A DNA stretch of 64,000 nt, taken from Pantanalinema sp. GBBB05 (GTDB lineage Bacteria; Cyanobacteriota; Cyanobacteriia; Leptolyngbyales; Leptolyngbyaceae). The notes under the pieces are model-generated. The model made no database searches and had not been told where the DNA came from. It worked only from the letters and a program-made list of their open reading frames with translations. Shown here one piece after another: positions 52,781 through 61,933 of this stretch (the stretch's first letter is position 1; each line of letters starts with the position of its first letter). The stretch lies in NCBI GenBank assembly GCA_016743235.1, contig VRZD01000001.1:310001-374000 (forward strand), given 5' to 3'. A program made the position numbers and the translations under genes.

Positions 52781-52921
52781 CTAAGCAACCGCTAGACGTA
52801 CCCGTCCCTTACTTCTGCGAGCTTTTAGCACCCGCTGACCATTCTTGGTGCGCATCCGAGCCCGAAAACCAGACGTTCTTTTACGCTTCCGACAAGTTCC
52901 ACCTAATGTCCGTTGAGTCAT
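52781..52921 (-). CDS. rpmH: Ribosomal protein L34
   Basis: 46 codons. Translation of the minus strand gives [20 protein letters not shown] followed by [20 protein letters not shown] and VRLAVA, a complete bL34 with its usual basic composition. It leads the rnpA-PH-yidC-jag-yceD-ycf46 run. A possible -10 box TATAAT on the minus strand is at 52976-52981, which would give a short leader of about 50 bases. Confidence 0.97.
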   Translation of the reverse strand: MTQRTLGGTCRKRKRTSGFRARMRTKNGQRVLKARRSKGRVRLAVA

Positions 52922-53065
52922 ATTATCTTCTCCGCTCGCGTCCCAATGGAGGTTCCAAAAAAGTCACAGTGTACGATTATATCATTAGGTTGCAGGCAAT
53001 GGGCGAACAAGTCTCGAAAGTACTAAGCCCATTCAGTTTGACCCATTCGCCCTGACAATCCCAGA

Positions 53066-53593
53066 TTAGGAAATCTGAATGACCCAGGTGCCCAAGTAGC
53101 GTAGTAAGGGCACATCTCCAGGCGACAGGATTTGGCAATTAAAGTAGAACATGCCACCAAAACTAGGGTTTTTCACATCTTGCAGCCAAATTTCTACACT
53201 ATTTCCAGCAGGAATCGGCTCTTTAGGAAAAATCTCTAGCAAATGATTCTCTTTATTCCAATTGACTTCTTGTAGAGGAACCGCTTTATCTTTGACCCGT
53301 ACTTCAATCATCTTGGGGTTGAAAGTGCCTTTGAAGTAGTCGGGGTAAGAAATCGCGAATTGGGCAACAGCTAGCTTCATTTTTTTGGCAGGGATTCTTA
53401 AGCGGTAGCGATCCCAACCGTTCGGTCTGCCGCCGTAGTCGAGGCGATAGTTCAGGTTATCTTCGCCCTTGACTCCACCGAAGATCGTTAGTCCGGGCAA
53501 GCCTTGAGCCAAACTCATAGCAGGAATTCCCACTGCCAGACAGCCTGCGATGAGGCTAGAAACCACATATTGCATCCGAGAACTAGAAGACAT
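53066..53593 (-). CDS. DUF2808 exported protein
   Basis: 175 residues. Signal peptide (about 8-30, cleavage after SLA). The DUF2808 domain fills the rest: RLRIPAKKMKLAVAQFAISYPDYFKGTFNPKMIEV ... GNSVEIWLQDVKNPSFGGMFYFNCQI. Beta-rich periplasmic protein known only from cyanobacteria and a few others, function unknown. ATG 53593 is preferred because an AAGGG site precedes it; the frame extends to 53629. Confidence 0.86.
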   Translation of the reverse strand: MSSSSRMQYVVSSLIAGCLAVGIPAMSLAQGLPGLTIFGGVKGEDNLNYRLDYGGRPNGWDRYRLRIPAKKMKLAVAQFAISYPDYFKGTFNPKMIEVRVKDKAVPLQEVNWNKENHLLEIFPKEPIPAGNSVEIWLQDVKNPSFGGMFYFNCQILSPGDVPLLRYLGTWVIQIS

Positions 53594-54137
53594 AAGCCCT
53601 TTCCCCAATTGGCAGAGGTTATTCGACACTTCACTACACCTTAATCTTAAAACTCTATCAGGATTTCATGAGTAAAATCACTCATTGAACTACCACCTTA
53701 TGGTAGCGATTTACCTGAACTATCAGCACTTCTCAGGCAGACGGGATTTTCCGCTAAAGGTTCCATAAAGGTTGATTGCCATGATTGGAGACCCCTAAAA
53801 CGTTGAACCTTTATAAAGAAATTTTTATTTAGATGAATTGAAATCATAAGATAAGTTAAAGATCGTTGGGACTATTTGGGAATCAACTTTAGGATCATTG
53901 CCTGAACCAGTTTGCTGAATATCGGAAGTGTAAATTTGCATTACAAGTAGGCTGAAATTAATAGGTTGGTATTTGCTAAACTGCCTGAATTTTTCACCTG
54001 GAACTATCTCTGAAGAGAGCGGCTATCCTGCGATCGCAGATGTTGAGTTTCCATTGTTTGCATGACATTAAGCAGTCTGACAGCTTCCTTGCTACGGATG
54101 ATTCACTTAAGCATTGATTTTAGAGTTGTGAGAGCCA
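53594..54137. promoter_or_regulatory. Divergent promoter region with inverted repeat
   Basis: 544 AT-rich bases between the DUF2808 gene and pntA. It contains a perfect 9-base inverted repeat ATAAAGGTT (53765-53773) / AACCTTTAT (53806-53814) with a 32-base loop, plus an extra copy of AAAGGTT at 53756-53762. These may be regulator sites or an RNA stem. No gene was seen. Confidence 0.4.
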
Positions 54138-55757
54138 ATGACCATAGCGATTGATAAACAAGCGGCTGAAGGCGAACAGCGTCTCACTGAGGACAAGGCG
54201 CATCTCAAAATTGGCATTCCCAAAGAAATTTTTCCGAATGAGTGTCGAGTTGCGGCCACTCCGGATACTGCCAAGATTCTGCAAAAACTGGGGTTTGAGG
54301 TGTTGATTGAACATCAAGCTGGTGAAGCCGCAAACTTTTCTGATGAAGTCTACCAACAAGCCGGATGCCAGATTGTCGCTGATGCGCCCACATTGTGGAA
54401 CGAAGCAGACATCGTTCTCAAAGTGCGTCCACCAGAAATGCACCCAACCTTGGGTAAGCATGAGACTGAGTTACTGAGAGAAGGTGGAACCTTAATTAGT
54501 TTCATCTATCCCGCTCAAAATGCCGCTCTGTTAGACCAGTTAGCTCAACGGCAAGCAACGGTATTGGCAATGGATGCTGTACCCCGGATCAGTCGGGCTC
54601 AGAAGCTGGATGCTTTGAGTTCCATGGCAAATATTGCTGGATATCGGGCAGTGATCGAAGCGGCAAATCGATTTGGTCGCTTCTTTACCGGACAAATTAC
54701 TGCCGCAGGTAAAGTTCCCCCTGCCAAAGTATTGATTATCGGCGCTGGGGTCGCTGGACTAGCCGCGATCGGGACTGCCAGAAGCCTAGGAGCGATCGTC
54801 CGAGCCTTTGATACTCGCCCTGTAGTGAAAGAGCAGGTGCAAAGTCTGGGAGCCGAATTTCTAGAACTTCAGTTCGCGGAAGATGGCACGGGTGAAGGTG
54901 GTTACGCCAAAGTCATGAGCAAAGAGTTCATTGACGCCGAAATGGCATTGTTTGCCGCTCAAGCCAAAGAAGTCGATATCATCATTACTACAGCCCTGAT
55001 TCCGGGCAAACGCGCGCCGATCTTGATTACTCGTGACATGGTAGAGAGCATGAAAGAAGGCTCGGTCGTGGTAGATATGGCAGCTGAACAAGGCGGCAAC
55101 TGTGAAGTCACCCAGCCAGGAGAAGTTTGCCAGCATCACGGGGTGACAATTATCGGGTTAACCGATCTGCCAAGCCGGATGGCGAACCAAGCTAGTCAAC
55201 TGTATGGCAAAAACCTGTGCTATCTGCTGGAAGACATGGGTGGAGCCGAAGGCTACAAAGTCGATCTGGACGACGAAGTAATTCGGGGTGCATTAGTCCT
55301 GCACAACGGCACCATTACCTACCCGCCCCCCAAACCAGCCACACCGCCAGCACCTCCCTCACCGGCTCCAGTTCCAACGGTCGTGGCAACCGCTACTCCA
55401 GCCAAAACGTCTCAAGTCAATACGGGCTTAATCTGGATGGGGCTGATCGGAGCCTTGCTATTTGGCATTGGTAGCGTCGCGCCGCCTTCCTTCTTGTCTC
55501 ACTTCACAGTGTTTGTATTAGCCTGTTTCGTCGGTTGGCAGGTGATTTGGAATGTTACCCCCGCCCTCCATACTCCTTTGATGAGTGTGACGAATGCAAT
55601 TAGCGGCATCATCATCATTGGCGGGATGTTGCAGATTTCTGGCTCTTTCAACTCTGCCACCACCATTCTGGGCGCGATCGCCATTCTGATTGGCACGATC
55701 AATATTTCCGGTGGCTTCCTGGTGACCCAACGGATGCTGAAGATGTTTCAGCGGTAA
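54138..55757 (+). CDS. pntA: NAD(P) transhydrogenase subunit alpha (PntA)
   Basis: 539 residues, a full alpha subunit: soluble NAD-binding domain (about 20-395; [62 protein letters not shown]), a Pro-rich linker (about 397-420), then about four membrane helices ([17 protein letters not shown] ... ). It works with PntB as a proton-coupled transhydrogenase between NADH and NADPH in the thylakoid or plasma membrane. pntB follows 103 bases later. Confidence 0.97.
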   Translation: MTIAIDKQAAEGEQRLTEDKAHLKIGIPKEIFPNECRVAATPDTAKILQKLGFEVLIEHQAGEAANFSDEVYQQAGCQIVADAPTLWNEADIVLKVRPPEMHPTLGKHETELLREGGTLISFIYPAQNAALLDQLAQRQATVLAMDAVPRISRAQKLDALSSMANIAGYRAVIEAANRFGRFFTGQITAAGKVPPAKVLIIGAGVAGLAAIGTARSLGAIVRAFDTRPVVKEQVQSLGAEFLELQFAEDGTGEGGYAKVMSKEFIDAEMALFAAQAKEVDIIITTALIPGKRAPILITRDMVESMKEGSVVVDMAAEQGGNCEVTQPGEVCQHHGVTIIGLTDLPSRMANQASQLYGKNLCYLLEDMGGAEGYKVDLDDEVIRGALVLHNGTITYPPPKPATPPAPPSPAPVPTVVATATPAKTSQVNTGLIWMGLIGALLFGIGSVAPPSFLSHFTVFVLACFVGWQVIWNVTPALHTPLMSVTNAISGIIIIGGMLQISGSFNSATTILGAIAILIGTINISGGFLVTQRMLKMFQR

Positions 55758-55860
55758 TTATCCCTGTTGTGTCAAGGAATCAGGTCTAACGCAATCAAGA
55801 TCTGGCTTCCCTACCTATCCCACCAGCCTCATCCCATTTCCACCTTGAACGAAAAGGTCT

Positions 55861-57279
55861 ATGTCGAATAATCTTCTGACCGTCGCCTATATTGCGGCGA
55901 GTGCGTTATTTATCCTGAGCTTGGCAGGCTTGTCCAACCAGGAAACTGCTCGTAAAGGCAATACATTTGGTATTGCTGGAATGCTAATTGCCTTTATTGC
56001 CACGGCGGTTAGTAGTGTGAGTGCCTATGGCTTGCTCTCAGGGGTCGTTTTACCCGGCGCGATCGTTGGCGCTATCCTCGCTTCCCGGGTTGCCATGACC
56101 TCGATGCCAGAGCTAGTGGCAATTCTGCATAGCTTTGTCGGTTTAGCAGCAGTACTGGTCGGATTTGCCAATTATCTCAGTCCCGATAGTTCGCTCCAGG
56201 GTGTAGAAGCGACGATCCATGAAATTGAGATCTACATTGGCGTGTTTATTGGGGCAATTACCTTTACAGGTTCAATTATTGCCTTTGGCAAACTACGTGG
56301 CATCATCAGCAGTAAGCCGTTGACCCTCCCAGCCCGTCATTTCCTCAACTTAGCCATGCTCCTAACTTGTGTATGGTTAGGTGTGGAGTTTATGGGCGGT
56401 AGTCTGCTAACCGGACTACAATCGCTGCTCGCTATGAGCGTGATCGCCGGTATTCTAGGTCTGCATCTGGTCATGGCGATCGGGGGTGCCGATATGCCCG
56501 TGGTAATCTCGATGCTGAATAGCTACTCTGGTTGGGCCGCCGCCGCCGCCGGATTCATGCTCTCCAATGACCTACTGATTATTACTGGGGCACTGGTGGG
56601 TAGTAGTGGGGCAATCCTCAGCTACATCATGTGTCGCGCCATGAATCGCTCCTTTATTAGTGTGATTATGGGTGGATTTGGAGCCGGTGCCACGGGAACC
56701 AGTCAGAGTGTCCAACCCACAGGAACGGTCACCGAAGCGAATGTGGAAGAAACTGCCGAACTGCTGGAAAATGCTAAGAGCGTGATTATTGTGCCGGGAT
56801 ATGGCATGGCAGTGGCCCAAGCTCAGTACCCGATTTCCCAAATCACCAAGTATCTGCGCGATCGGGGGACAAAAGTCCGGTTTGGCATTCACCCAGTTGC
56901 CGGACGGATGCCAGGACACATGAACGTGCTGTTGGCAGAAGCGAATGTCCCTTACGACATCGTGCTGGAAATGGAAGAAATCAACGAAGACTTCCCGGAA
57001 ACCGATGTGGTGCTAGTGGTAGGCGCTAATGATACGGTGAACTCTAGTGCCATGGAAGATCCGAATAGCCCGATCGCAGGCATGCCAGTCCTGGAAGTTT
57101 GGAAGTCGGGAACAGTTGTGATTATGAAACGGGGGATGGCGAGCGGCTATGCCGGTGTCGATAATCCGGTGTTCTACAAAGAAAACACCCGAATGTTGTT
57201 TGGGGATGCCAAAAAGAATGTCGATGCCTTAGTCGCGAAATTTAATAGTCGAGCAGAACTGGCTACCAGCCGCGCCTAA
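55861..57279 (+). CDS. pntB: NAD(P) transhydrogenase subunit beta (PntB)
   Basis: 472 residues. About nine membrane helices (to about 280), then the soluble NADP-binding domain with [45 protein letters not shown] and [33 protein letters not shown]. These are decisive. Partner of PntA upstream. A terminator follows its stop by 21 bases. Confidence 0.97.
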   Translation: MSNNLLTVAYIAASALFILSLAGLSNQETARKGNTFGIAGMLIAFIATAVSSVSAYGLLSGVVLPGAIVGAILASRVAMTSMPELVAILHSFVGLAAVLVGFANYLSPDSSLQGVEATIHEIEIYIGVFIGAITFTGSIIAFGKLRGIISSKPLTLPARHFLNLAMLLTCVWLGVEFMGGSLLTGLQSLLAMSVIAGILGLHLVMAIGGADMPVVISMLNSYSGWAAAAAGFMLSNDLLIITGALVGSSGAILSYIMCRAMNRSFISVIMGGFGAGATGTSQSVQPTGTVTEANVEETAELLENAKSVIIVPGYGMAVAQAQYPISQITKYLRDRGTKVRFGIHPVAGRMPGHMNVLLAEANVPYDIVLEMEEINEDFPETDVVLVVGANDTVNSSAMEDPNSPIAGMPVLEVWKSGTVVIMKRGMASGYAGVDNPVFYKENTRMLFGDAKKNVDALVAKFNSRAELATSRA

Positions 57280-57300
57280 GCGTTAATGACAATAAATTGG

Positions 57301-57333
57301 CGATCGCCTTATTGAGGAAGGCGATCGTTTTTT
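57301..57333 (+). terminator. Rho-independent terminator after pntB
   Basis: Stem CGATCGCC (57301-57308) / GGCGATCG (57320-57327) followed by TTTTTT (57328-57333). The stem is made of two HIP1-like sites, an example of this repeat being used as a terminator arm. Confidence 0.9.
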
Positions 57334-57414
57334 ATGGCAGCGCCTCCCCAAAAAAGAAGCTGCCCAGATAACCTGGACAGCACCGTAGATCGAAGTTTCT
57401 ATCAGAGATAATGA

Positions 57415-57693
57415 TTATGCTTCCGCTGCCGCTTCTGCCGCTACCGGATAGACACTCACTTTTTTCCGGTTTTTACCAAAGCGTTCAAAGGTGACCACAC
57501 CTTGGATTAGGGCAAACAAAGTATCATCATTGCCCCGTCCCACATTATTGCCAGGATGGATCTTGGTGCCGCGTTGGCGCACCAGGATATTGCCAGCTTT
57601 GACCACTTGTCCACCATACCGTTTCACACCTAACCGCTGGGCATTCGAGTCCCGTCCGTTACGTGTACTACCTGTCCCTTTCTTATGAGCCAT
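57415..57693 (-). CDS. rpmA: Ribosomal protein L27
   Basis: 92 residues, complete bL27: [38 protein letters not shown] loop (here [12 protein letters not shown]), and [15 protein letters not shown]. It has no N-terminal cleaved extension. A short Ala/Glu tail ends it. It follows rplU by 80 bases on the minus strand. Confidence 0.97.
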   Translation of the reverse strand: MAHKKGTGSTRNGRDSNAQRLGVKRYGGQVVKAGNILVRQRGTKIHPGNNVGRGNDDTLFALIQGVVTFERFGKNRKKVSVYPVAAEAAAEA

Positions 57694-57773
57694 TGTTTCC
57701 TCTCGTCCTTACGATCGTGACTATAAAAGATTGTCAGGATTGAAATGCCCTACTGACACGTTAGCAGAACCAC

Positions 57774-58124
57774 CTATTCAGCGGTTGTTGCGGCTGCGAT
57801 CGCGGTTCCACCCACAGTGATGCTGGTGATCATTAACCGGGTGAGTTCCTGACGATGACCTTGCTTCTTGCGGGTCTTCTTCTTCGGGCGCATTTTATAG
57901 ACGATAACCTTGCGTCCCCGCAGGTGGCGCATCACAGTGCCTTCTACCGTAGCTCCGGCGACCCAAGGTTGACCAATGGTCACTTCGCCATCATTCTGCA
58001 CAAACAGCACCTTATCAATGCTGACCGAACTATCCGGTTCCACTGCTAGCCGTTCTACGTCATAGAACCGACCTGGCTCTACCCGAAGTTGTTTTCCGCC
58101 CGTTTCAATAATTGCGTAAGCCAT
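57774..58124 (-). CDS. rplU: Ribosomal protein L21
   Basis: 116 residues, bL21: [77 protein letters not shown]. Complete, with an Ala-rich tail. The rplU-rpmA pair is the usual arrangement. Divergent from the natH-like gene 202 bases away. Confidence 0.97.
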   Translation of the reverse strand: MAYAIIETGGKQLRVEPGRFYDVERLAVEPDSSVSIDKVLFVQNDGEVTIGQPWVAGATVEGTVMRHLRGRKVIVYKMRPKKKTRKKQGHRQELTRLMITSITVGGTAIAAATTAE

Positions 58125-58326
58125 GAAATTGCCCTAGAGATTGCCGTACAGGTAGCCTGTAAAGGCTTTTGATTGTGTCTGACCTGATCCGAGCAGGAAT
58201 AGACGACAGTTTATCAGTATGCCGACTGGATTGCTGGATTGTCAAGCGTTGTTTAGACGCTGTTCCCAAGATACAGTCGGAGGGTTATGCCATCTGTCTC
58301 TACCACTGTAATTTTGGTTCATCGCG

Positions 58327-59355
58327 ATGTCTTCTGCTCCTGCCTCATCCAACACCGCGATCGTCTGGTTGCGGAAGAACTTATTTAATACCTGGTACAA
58401 CAGTTTGCTGACGATCGCTTGCTTCATCGTGATTTACCAAGTGATCACAGGAGTGGCTGGTTGGGTAACCAACTCAGCGCAATGGGCAGTGGTTACAACT
58501 AACCTGCGCTTGTTCTTCATGGGTCGCTATCCGGTGGATCTGGCATGGCGATTGGGCTGGGTCGCCGCGATCGTTGTGGCGCTACTCGGACTCGGGTTAA
58601 CTCAGGTCATGATTAACCATCAACCAACTAAAGCGCGGCTAAAACAGAGCTTATTCATCCTTTTACCAATCGCGGTTGGTTTGATCCTCTGGCTAATGGG
58701 GGGGGGATTCGGATTAACACCAGTTAGCACGAATCTCTGGGGTGGTCTGCTGCTAACGTTGTTTGTTTCTATTACAAGCATTGTCCTAGCCTTTCCTTTG
58801 GGCGTATTGCTGGCGCTAGGGCGACGTAGTTCACTGCCTGTATTGCGGGGAGCCTGTACAACCTACATTGAAATTATTCGAGGCTTGCCATTAATTGGCA
58901 TCCTATTTATGGCACAGGTCATGCTGCCGTTAGTGCTACCAGGACAATGGCGATTAGATCGGGTGCTCCGGGCGATCGCGGGATTAGTGTTGTTTAATGC
59001 CGCATATCTGGCAGAGAATGTGCGAGGTGGCTTGCAGTCAATTCCTCGGGGGCAAACGGAAGCAGCTAAAGCCTTAGGATTAAATCTGTTCCAGACCTTG
59101 CTGCTGGTGGTGCTACCGCAGGCACTGCGGATTGCTGTTCCCAGTATTGTCGGGCAATTTATTTCGTTGTTTAAGGACACATCGCTGCTCTCTCTGTTCG
59201 CGCTGCTAGAACTTACCGGAATTGGGCGATCGATCCTGGCACAACCCCAATTTTTGGGACGCAATGCCGAAGTTTATCTATTTATTGGGCTGATTTATTG
59301 GCTATTTTGCTACACGATGTCACTGCTCAGTCGGCGATTAGAACCGGTGAAGTAA
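58327..59355 (+). CDS. natH: Polar amino-acid ABC transporter permease (NatH type)
   Basis: 342 residues, about 7 helices. The N-terminal third (WLRKNLFNTWYNSLLTI ... GRYPVDLAWRLGWVA) is the cyanobacterial NatH-like extension; the permease core carries the EAA loop SIPRGQTEAAKALGLNLFQTLLLVVLPQALRIAVPS. In other cyanobacteria NatF (binding), NatG (permease), NatH and BgtA form one transporter. Here none of the others is adjacent, so this half channel may function with a distant partner. Confidence 0.85.
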   Translation: MSSAPASSNTAIVWLRKNLFNTWYNSLLTIACFIVIYQVITGVAGWVTNSAQWAVVTTNLRLFFMGRYPVDLAWRLGWVAAIVVALLGLGLTQVMINHQPTKARLKQSLFILLPIAVGLILWLMGGGFGLTPVSTNLWGGLLLTLFVSITSIVLAFPLGVLLALGRRSSLPVLRGACTTYIEIIRGLPLIGILFMAQVMLPLVLPGQWRLDRVLRAIAGLVLFNAAYLAENVRGGLQSIPRGQTEAAKALGLNLFQTLLLVVLPQALRIAVPSIVGQFISLFKDTSLLSLFALLELTGIGRSILAQPQFLGRNAEVYLFIGLIYWLFCYTMSLLSRRLEPVK

Positions 59356-59546
59356 TAGAACTAATCAGAACCTCACAAATATGACGCGAAGTTTATTTCC
59401 TCTTTAACTAAAAACACCGGGAATCGCGCTGATTCTTAGAACGAGGGTATAGGTGCTTTGATCAGGCGCATGGGCAATGGAGAATCCCCACTTCAAACCA
59501 TGATTGCCTCTAAATATCCTGAACCACTCGATTTCATGCGTGATTT

Positions 59547-60065
59547 ATGGTCACTCAATTCCTGCTTCACAAACTTGGTGCAACCCAGCACCGCTCGACG
59601 ATCTCTGACTCAAACTTAGAGCAAGGTATGACGCTCCTGGAGTTAGTGATTGTAATGGTGATTCTGGGAATTCTAGCCGCGATCGCAATTCCATCGTTTG
59701 CAGGTCAAATTAAACGAGCCCAACAATCTGAAGCCCAATTACATGTGAGTGGGATTTTGCGATCGCAGCAAGCATACTTTTTAGAAAAAAATAGTTATGC
59801 CAGTAATTTGGCACAGCTTGGGTTAAAAATTCCCAATACTGCTCAATACAGCTACGCAATCCAACGCTTTGCTAATCATAGAAATCAAGCTGGAGCACGG
59901 GTGAATGGAGCCACGGCAAGTGCCATTCCTAAACGTGACTTTAAAGGCTACATGGGAAAAGTTTGGACTGAAAATACACCGATTGGAAATGTGTCTCAAT
60001 CGGTCCTCTGTGAAGGGGCTGTTGGTGCAGCTAATTTCATGGGACGGTTTACCTATTGCCGCTAA
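59547..60065 (+). CDS. Type IV pilin-like protein
   Basis: 172 residues. After a 27-residue leader, the prepilin motif GMTLLELVIVMVILGILAAIAIPSF gives Gly at -1, Met at +1 (usually Phe) and Glu at +5, followed by the hydrophobic helix; the rest is a Gly/Asn-rich globular part with two Cys near the C-terminus (VLCEGAV and FTYCR), the usual D-loop pair. Processed by PilD and added to pili as a minor or major pilin, or a pseudopilin. No other pilus gene is adjacent. Confidence 0.88.
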   Translation: MVTQFLLHKLGATQHRSTISDSNLEQGMTLLELVIVMVILGILAAIAIPSFAGQIKRAQQSEAQLHVSGILRSQQAYFLEKNSYASNLAQLGLKIPNTAQYSYAIQRFANHRNQAGARVNGATASAIPKRDFKGYMGKVWTENTPIGNVSQSVLCEGAVGAANFMGRFTYCR

Positions 60066-60185
60066 ACATGGGTTGCCCACTTCGCTAATTTCCAGCCTGT
60101 TTTAAACTATGCCATGTTGACCTGAAAGCGAGAGTGTACGATTACTCCCAAGCTCGATCAACTCAGATCATGGAAACTATTAGCG

Positions 60186-61640
60186 TTACGCTTTATCTGC
60201 CCATGCCTTTGCCCAATTTAAGGTTGCATGAACTGTTTCTAAGGTTGCCGCTTCGCAGTACAGCCGCAATACGGGTTCAGTCCCACTAAACCGGATCAGC
60301 AACCAACTTTGATCCGCTAACCGCAATTTATAACCATCAAGCGGATTGCAGTCGATCACTTTACGACCAGCCACTTCAGTTAAGGGTTGGGTTTGCAGTT
60401 GATGCAACAAGCGAGCACGAGCCTCCATATTGGCTAAGGGTAAATCAATGCGATCATACTCAGAAATAAACTCACAGCGCTGTTGTAGCTGACAATAGAG
60501 ATCGCTCAAATCTGCCCCAAACTGCACAATCGCTTCTAACACATATAAAGCAGATAACAATGCATCCCGTTCGGGAATATGCGTACCATAGCCAATGCCA
60601 CCCGACTCTTCGCCCCCCAAGAGCACCTGGGTTTCCAACATCCGATCAGCGATGTATTTGTATCCGATCGCTGTTTCAAAGACTGATAGTCCATGTAATG
60701 CCGCCACTTTGGGCATTAAATCTGAACCACTCAACGTTTTCACTACTTCTCCTTGGAAGTTGTGATGTTTGACCAAATGTTCAATCAGAATCGGAATCAA
60801 AATTTGGGAACTGAGGAAGTTTCCCTGGCTGTCCATTGCCGCAATCCGATCGCTATCTCCATCAAACGCTAGTCCTACAGTGAGGGTAGATCCCTGGTGC
60901 GACTGGGCTACCTGCTCCGATAATTTGGTTAAGTAACGGGGTAATGGTTCCGGGGAGCCACCTTCAAACAACGGATCACGATCGCTATTAATCTCATGAA
61001 TGGGTACTTCCAGCAATTGCGCCAATCCCCCAGCGGCGGCTCCATGCATCACATCAGCAAACACTGTTAGTCGTCCCTGCTGAATTGCCTCCCGAATTGC
61101 CGCAATATTTACCTTCGGACGCAGTCCTTCACAGTATCCTAACCAGGGATTAAACATCTCCAGTTTGCCCGGAGTTGCCGTAGCCGCTAATGGTTCAGCT
61201 AATCGAGCTTCTACCTGTTGTGTCACCGATGGGGGTACGGAGCCACCAAAAGCACTTTTTATCTTTAAACCAGAATATTTTCCGGGGTTATGGCTGGCGG
61301 TAATCACCAAAGCTCCCAAGGCATTAAACTGCTTGGCAGCCCAACTAAAGGCTGGAGTAGGAGCATAGCGATCGGAGAGTAAAACATCGAATCCCGCCAT
61401 ACAGACTGCCTCAGCGGTTGCCTGAGCAAACTCCTCAGAAAGGAAGCGACGATCGTACCCCACAATCACTAACCGACTTTGGGTGGTACTGCCATAGGTA
61501 TCTGCTAGCACTTGAGCCGCGATCGGGGCAACCAGTTTGAGTCGATCGAATGTGAAATCTGCGGCAATCACCCCTCGCCAACCATCAGTACCGAATTTAA
61601 TGCCGCTAGCGATCGAGGATAGAGGAGAGGGATGGCTCAT
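60186..61640 (-). CDS. Phosphoglucomutase/phosphomannomutase family protein
   Basis: 484 residues, alpha-D-phosphohexomutase fold: IKFGTDGWRGVIAADF at the start, active Ser in ITASHNPGKYSGLKIK, metal loop AFDGDSDRIAAMD, sugar-specificity loop GGEESGGIGYGTHIPERDA, and phosphate loop RFSGTEPVLRLY. Full four domains. Glucose-1-phosphate or mannose-1-phosphate supply for polysaccharides. The exact substrate is not fixed by the motifs (GEESGG is glucose-mutase-like). ATG 61640 with GAGG upstream; the frame reaches 61646. Confidence 0.92.
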   Translation of the reverse strand: MSHPSPLSSIASGIKFGTDGWRGVIAADFTFDRLKLVAPIAAQVLADTYGSTTQSRLVIVGYDRRFLSEEFAQATAEAVCMAGFDVLLSDRYAPTPAFSWAAKQFNALGALVITASHNPGKYSGLKIKSAFGGSVPPSVTQQVEARLAEPLAATATPGKLEMFNPWLGYCEGLRPKVNIAAIREAIQQGRLTVFADVMHGAAAGGLAQLLEVPIHEINSDRDPLFEGGSPEPLPRYLTKLSEQVAQSHQGSTLTVGLAFDGDSDRIAAMDSQGNFLSSQILIPILIEHLVKHHNFQGEVVKTLSGSDLMPKVAALHGLSVFETAIGYKYIADRMLETQVLLGGEESGGIGYGTHIPERDALLSALYVLEAIVQFGADLSDLYCQLQQRCEFISEYDRIDLPLANMEARARLLHQLQTQPLTEVAGRKVIDCNPLDGYKLRLADQSWLLIRFSGTEPVLRLYCEAATLETVHATLNWAKAWADKA

Positions 61641-61933
61641 GAACAAACTGCCTCGCTGGAAAACATGAAAGACTTATCTTTTGAGTGTATGGGGAGAACT
61701 GTCCCTTCAGCTATCCTATTCATCTAATCAGATATTGAGAACATGACCAGACGACGGAAACTGGAAACCAAAAGTAGAATGCATCCATTTAGTTTATTCA
61801 GATCAATGGTGGCAGATCCGTCAATCCTCCGCATCTTGTGCCAAAACAGTGATCATCAGGGGAATTTGTTAGTCCAGAGATTGAGCCAGGGTTTAACCCG
61901 CTTTGCCCCTCATTCGTTCATTCATAGTGCATC

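Noticed and set aside
57640..57656. Sequence like a tRNA T-loop (ATTCGAGTCCCG)
   Set aside because: It lies inside rpmA and no cloverleaf can be built around it.
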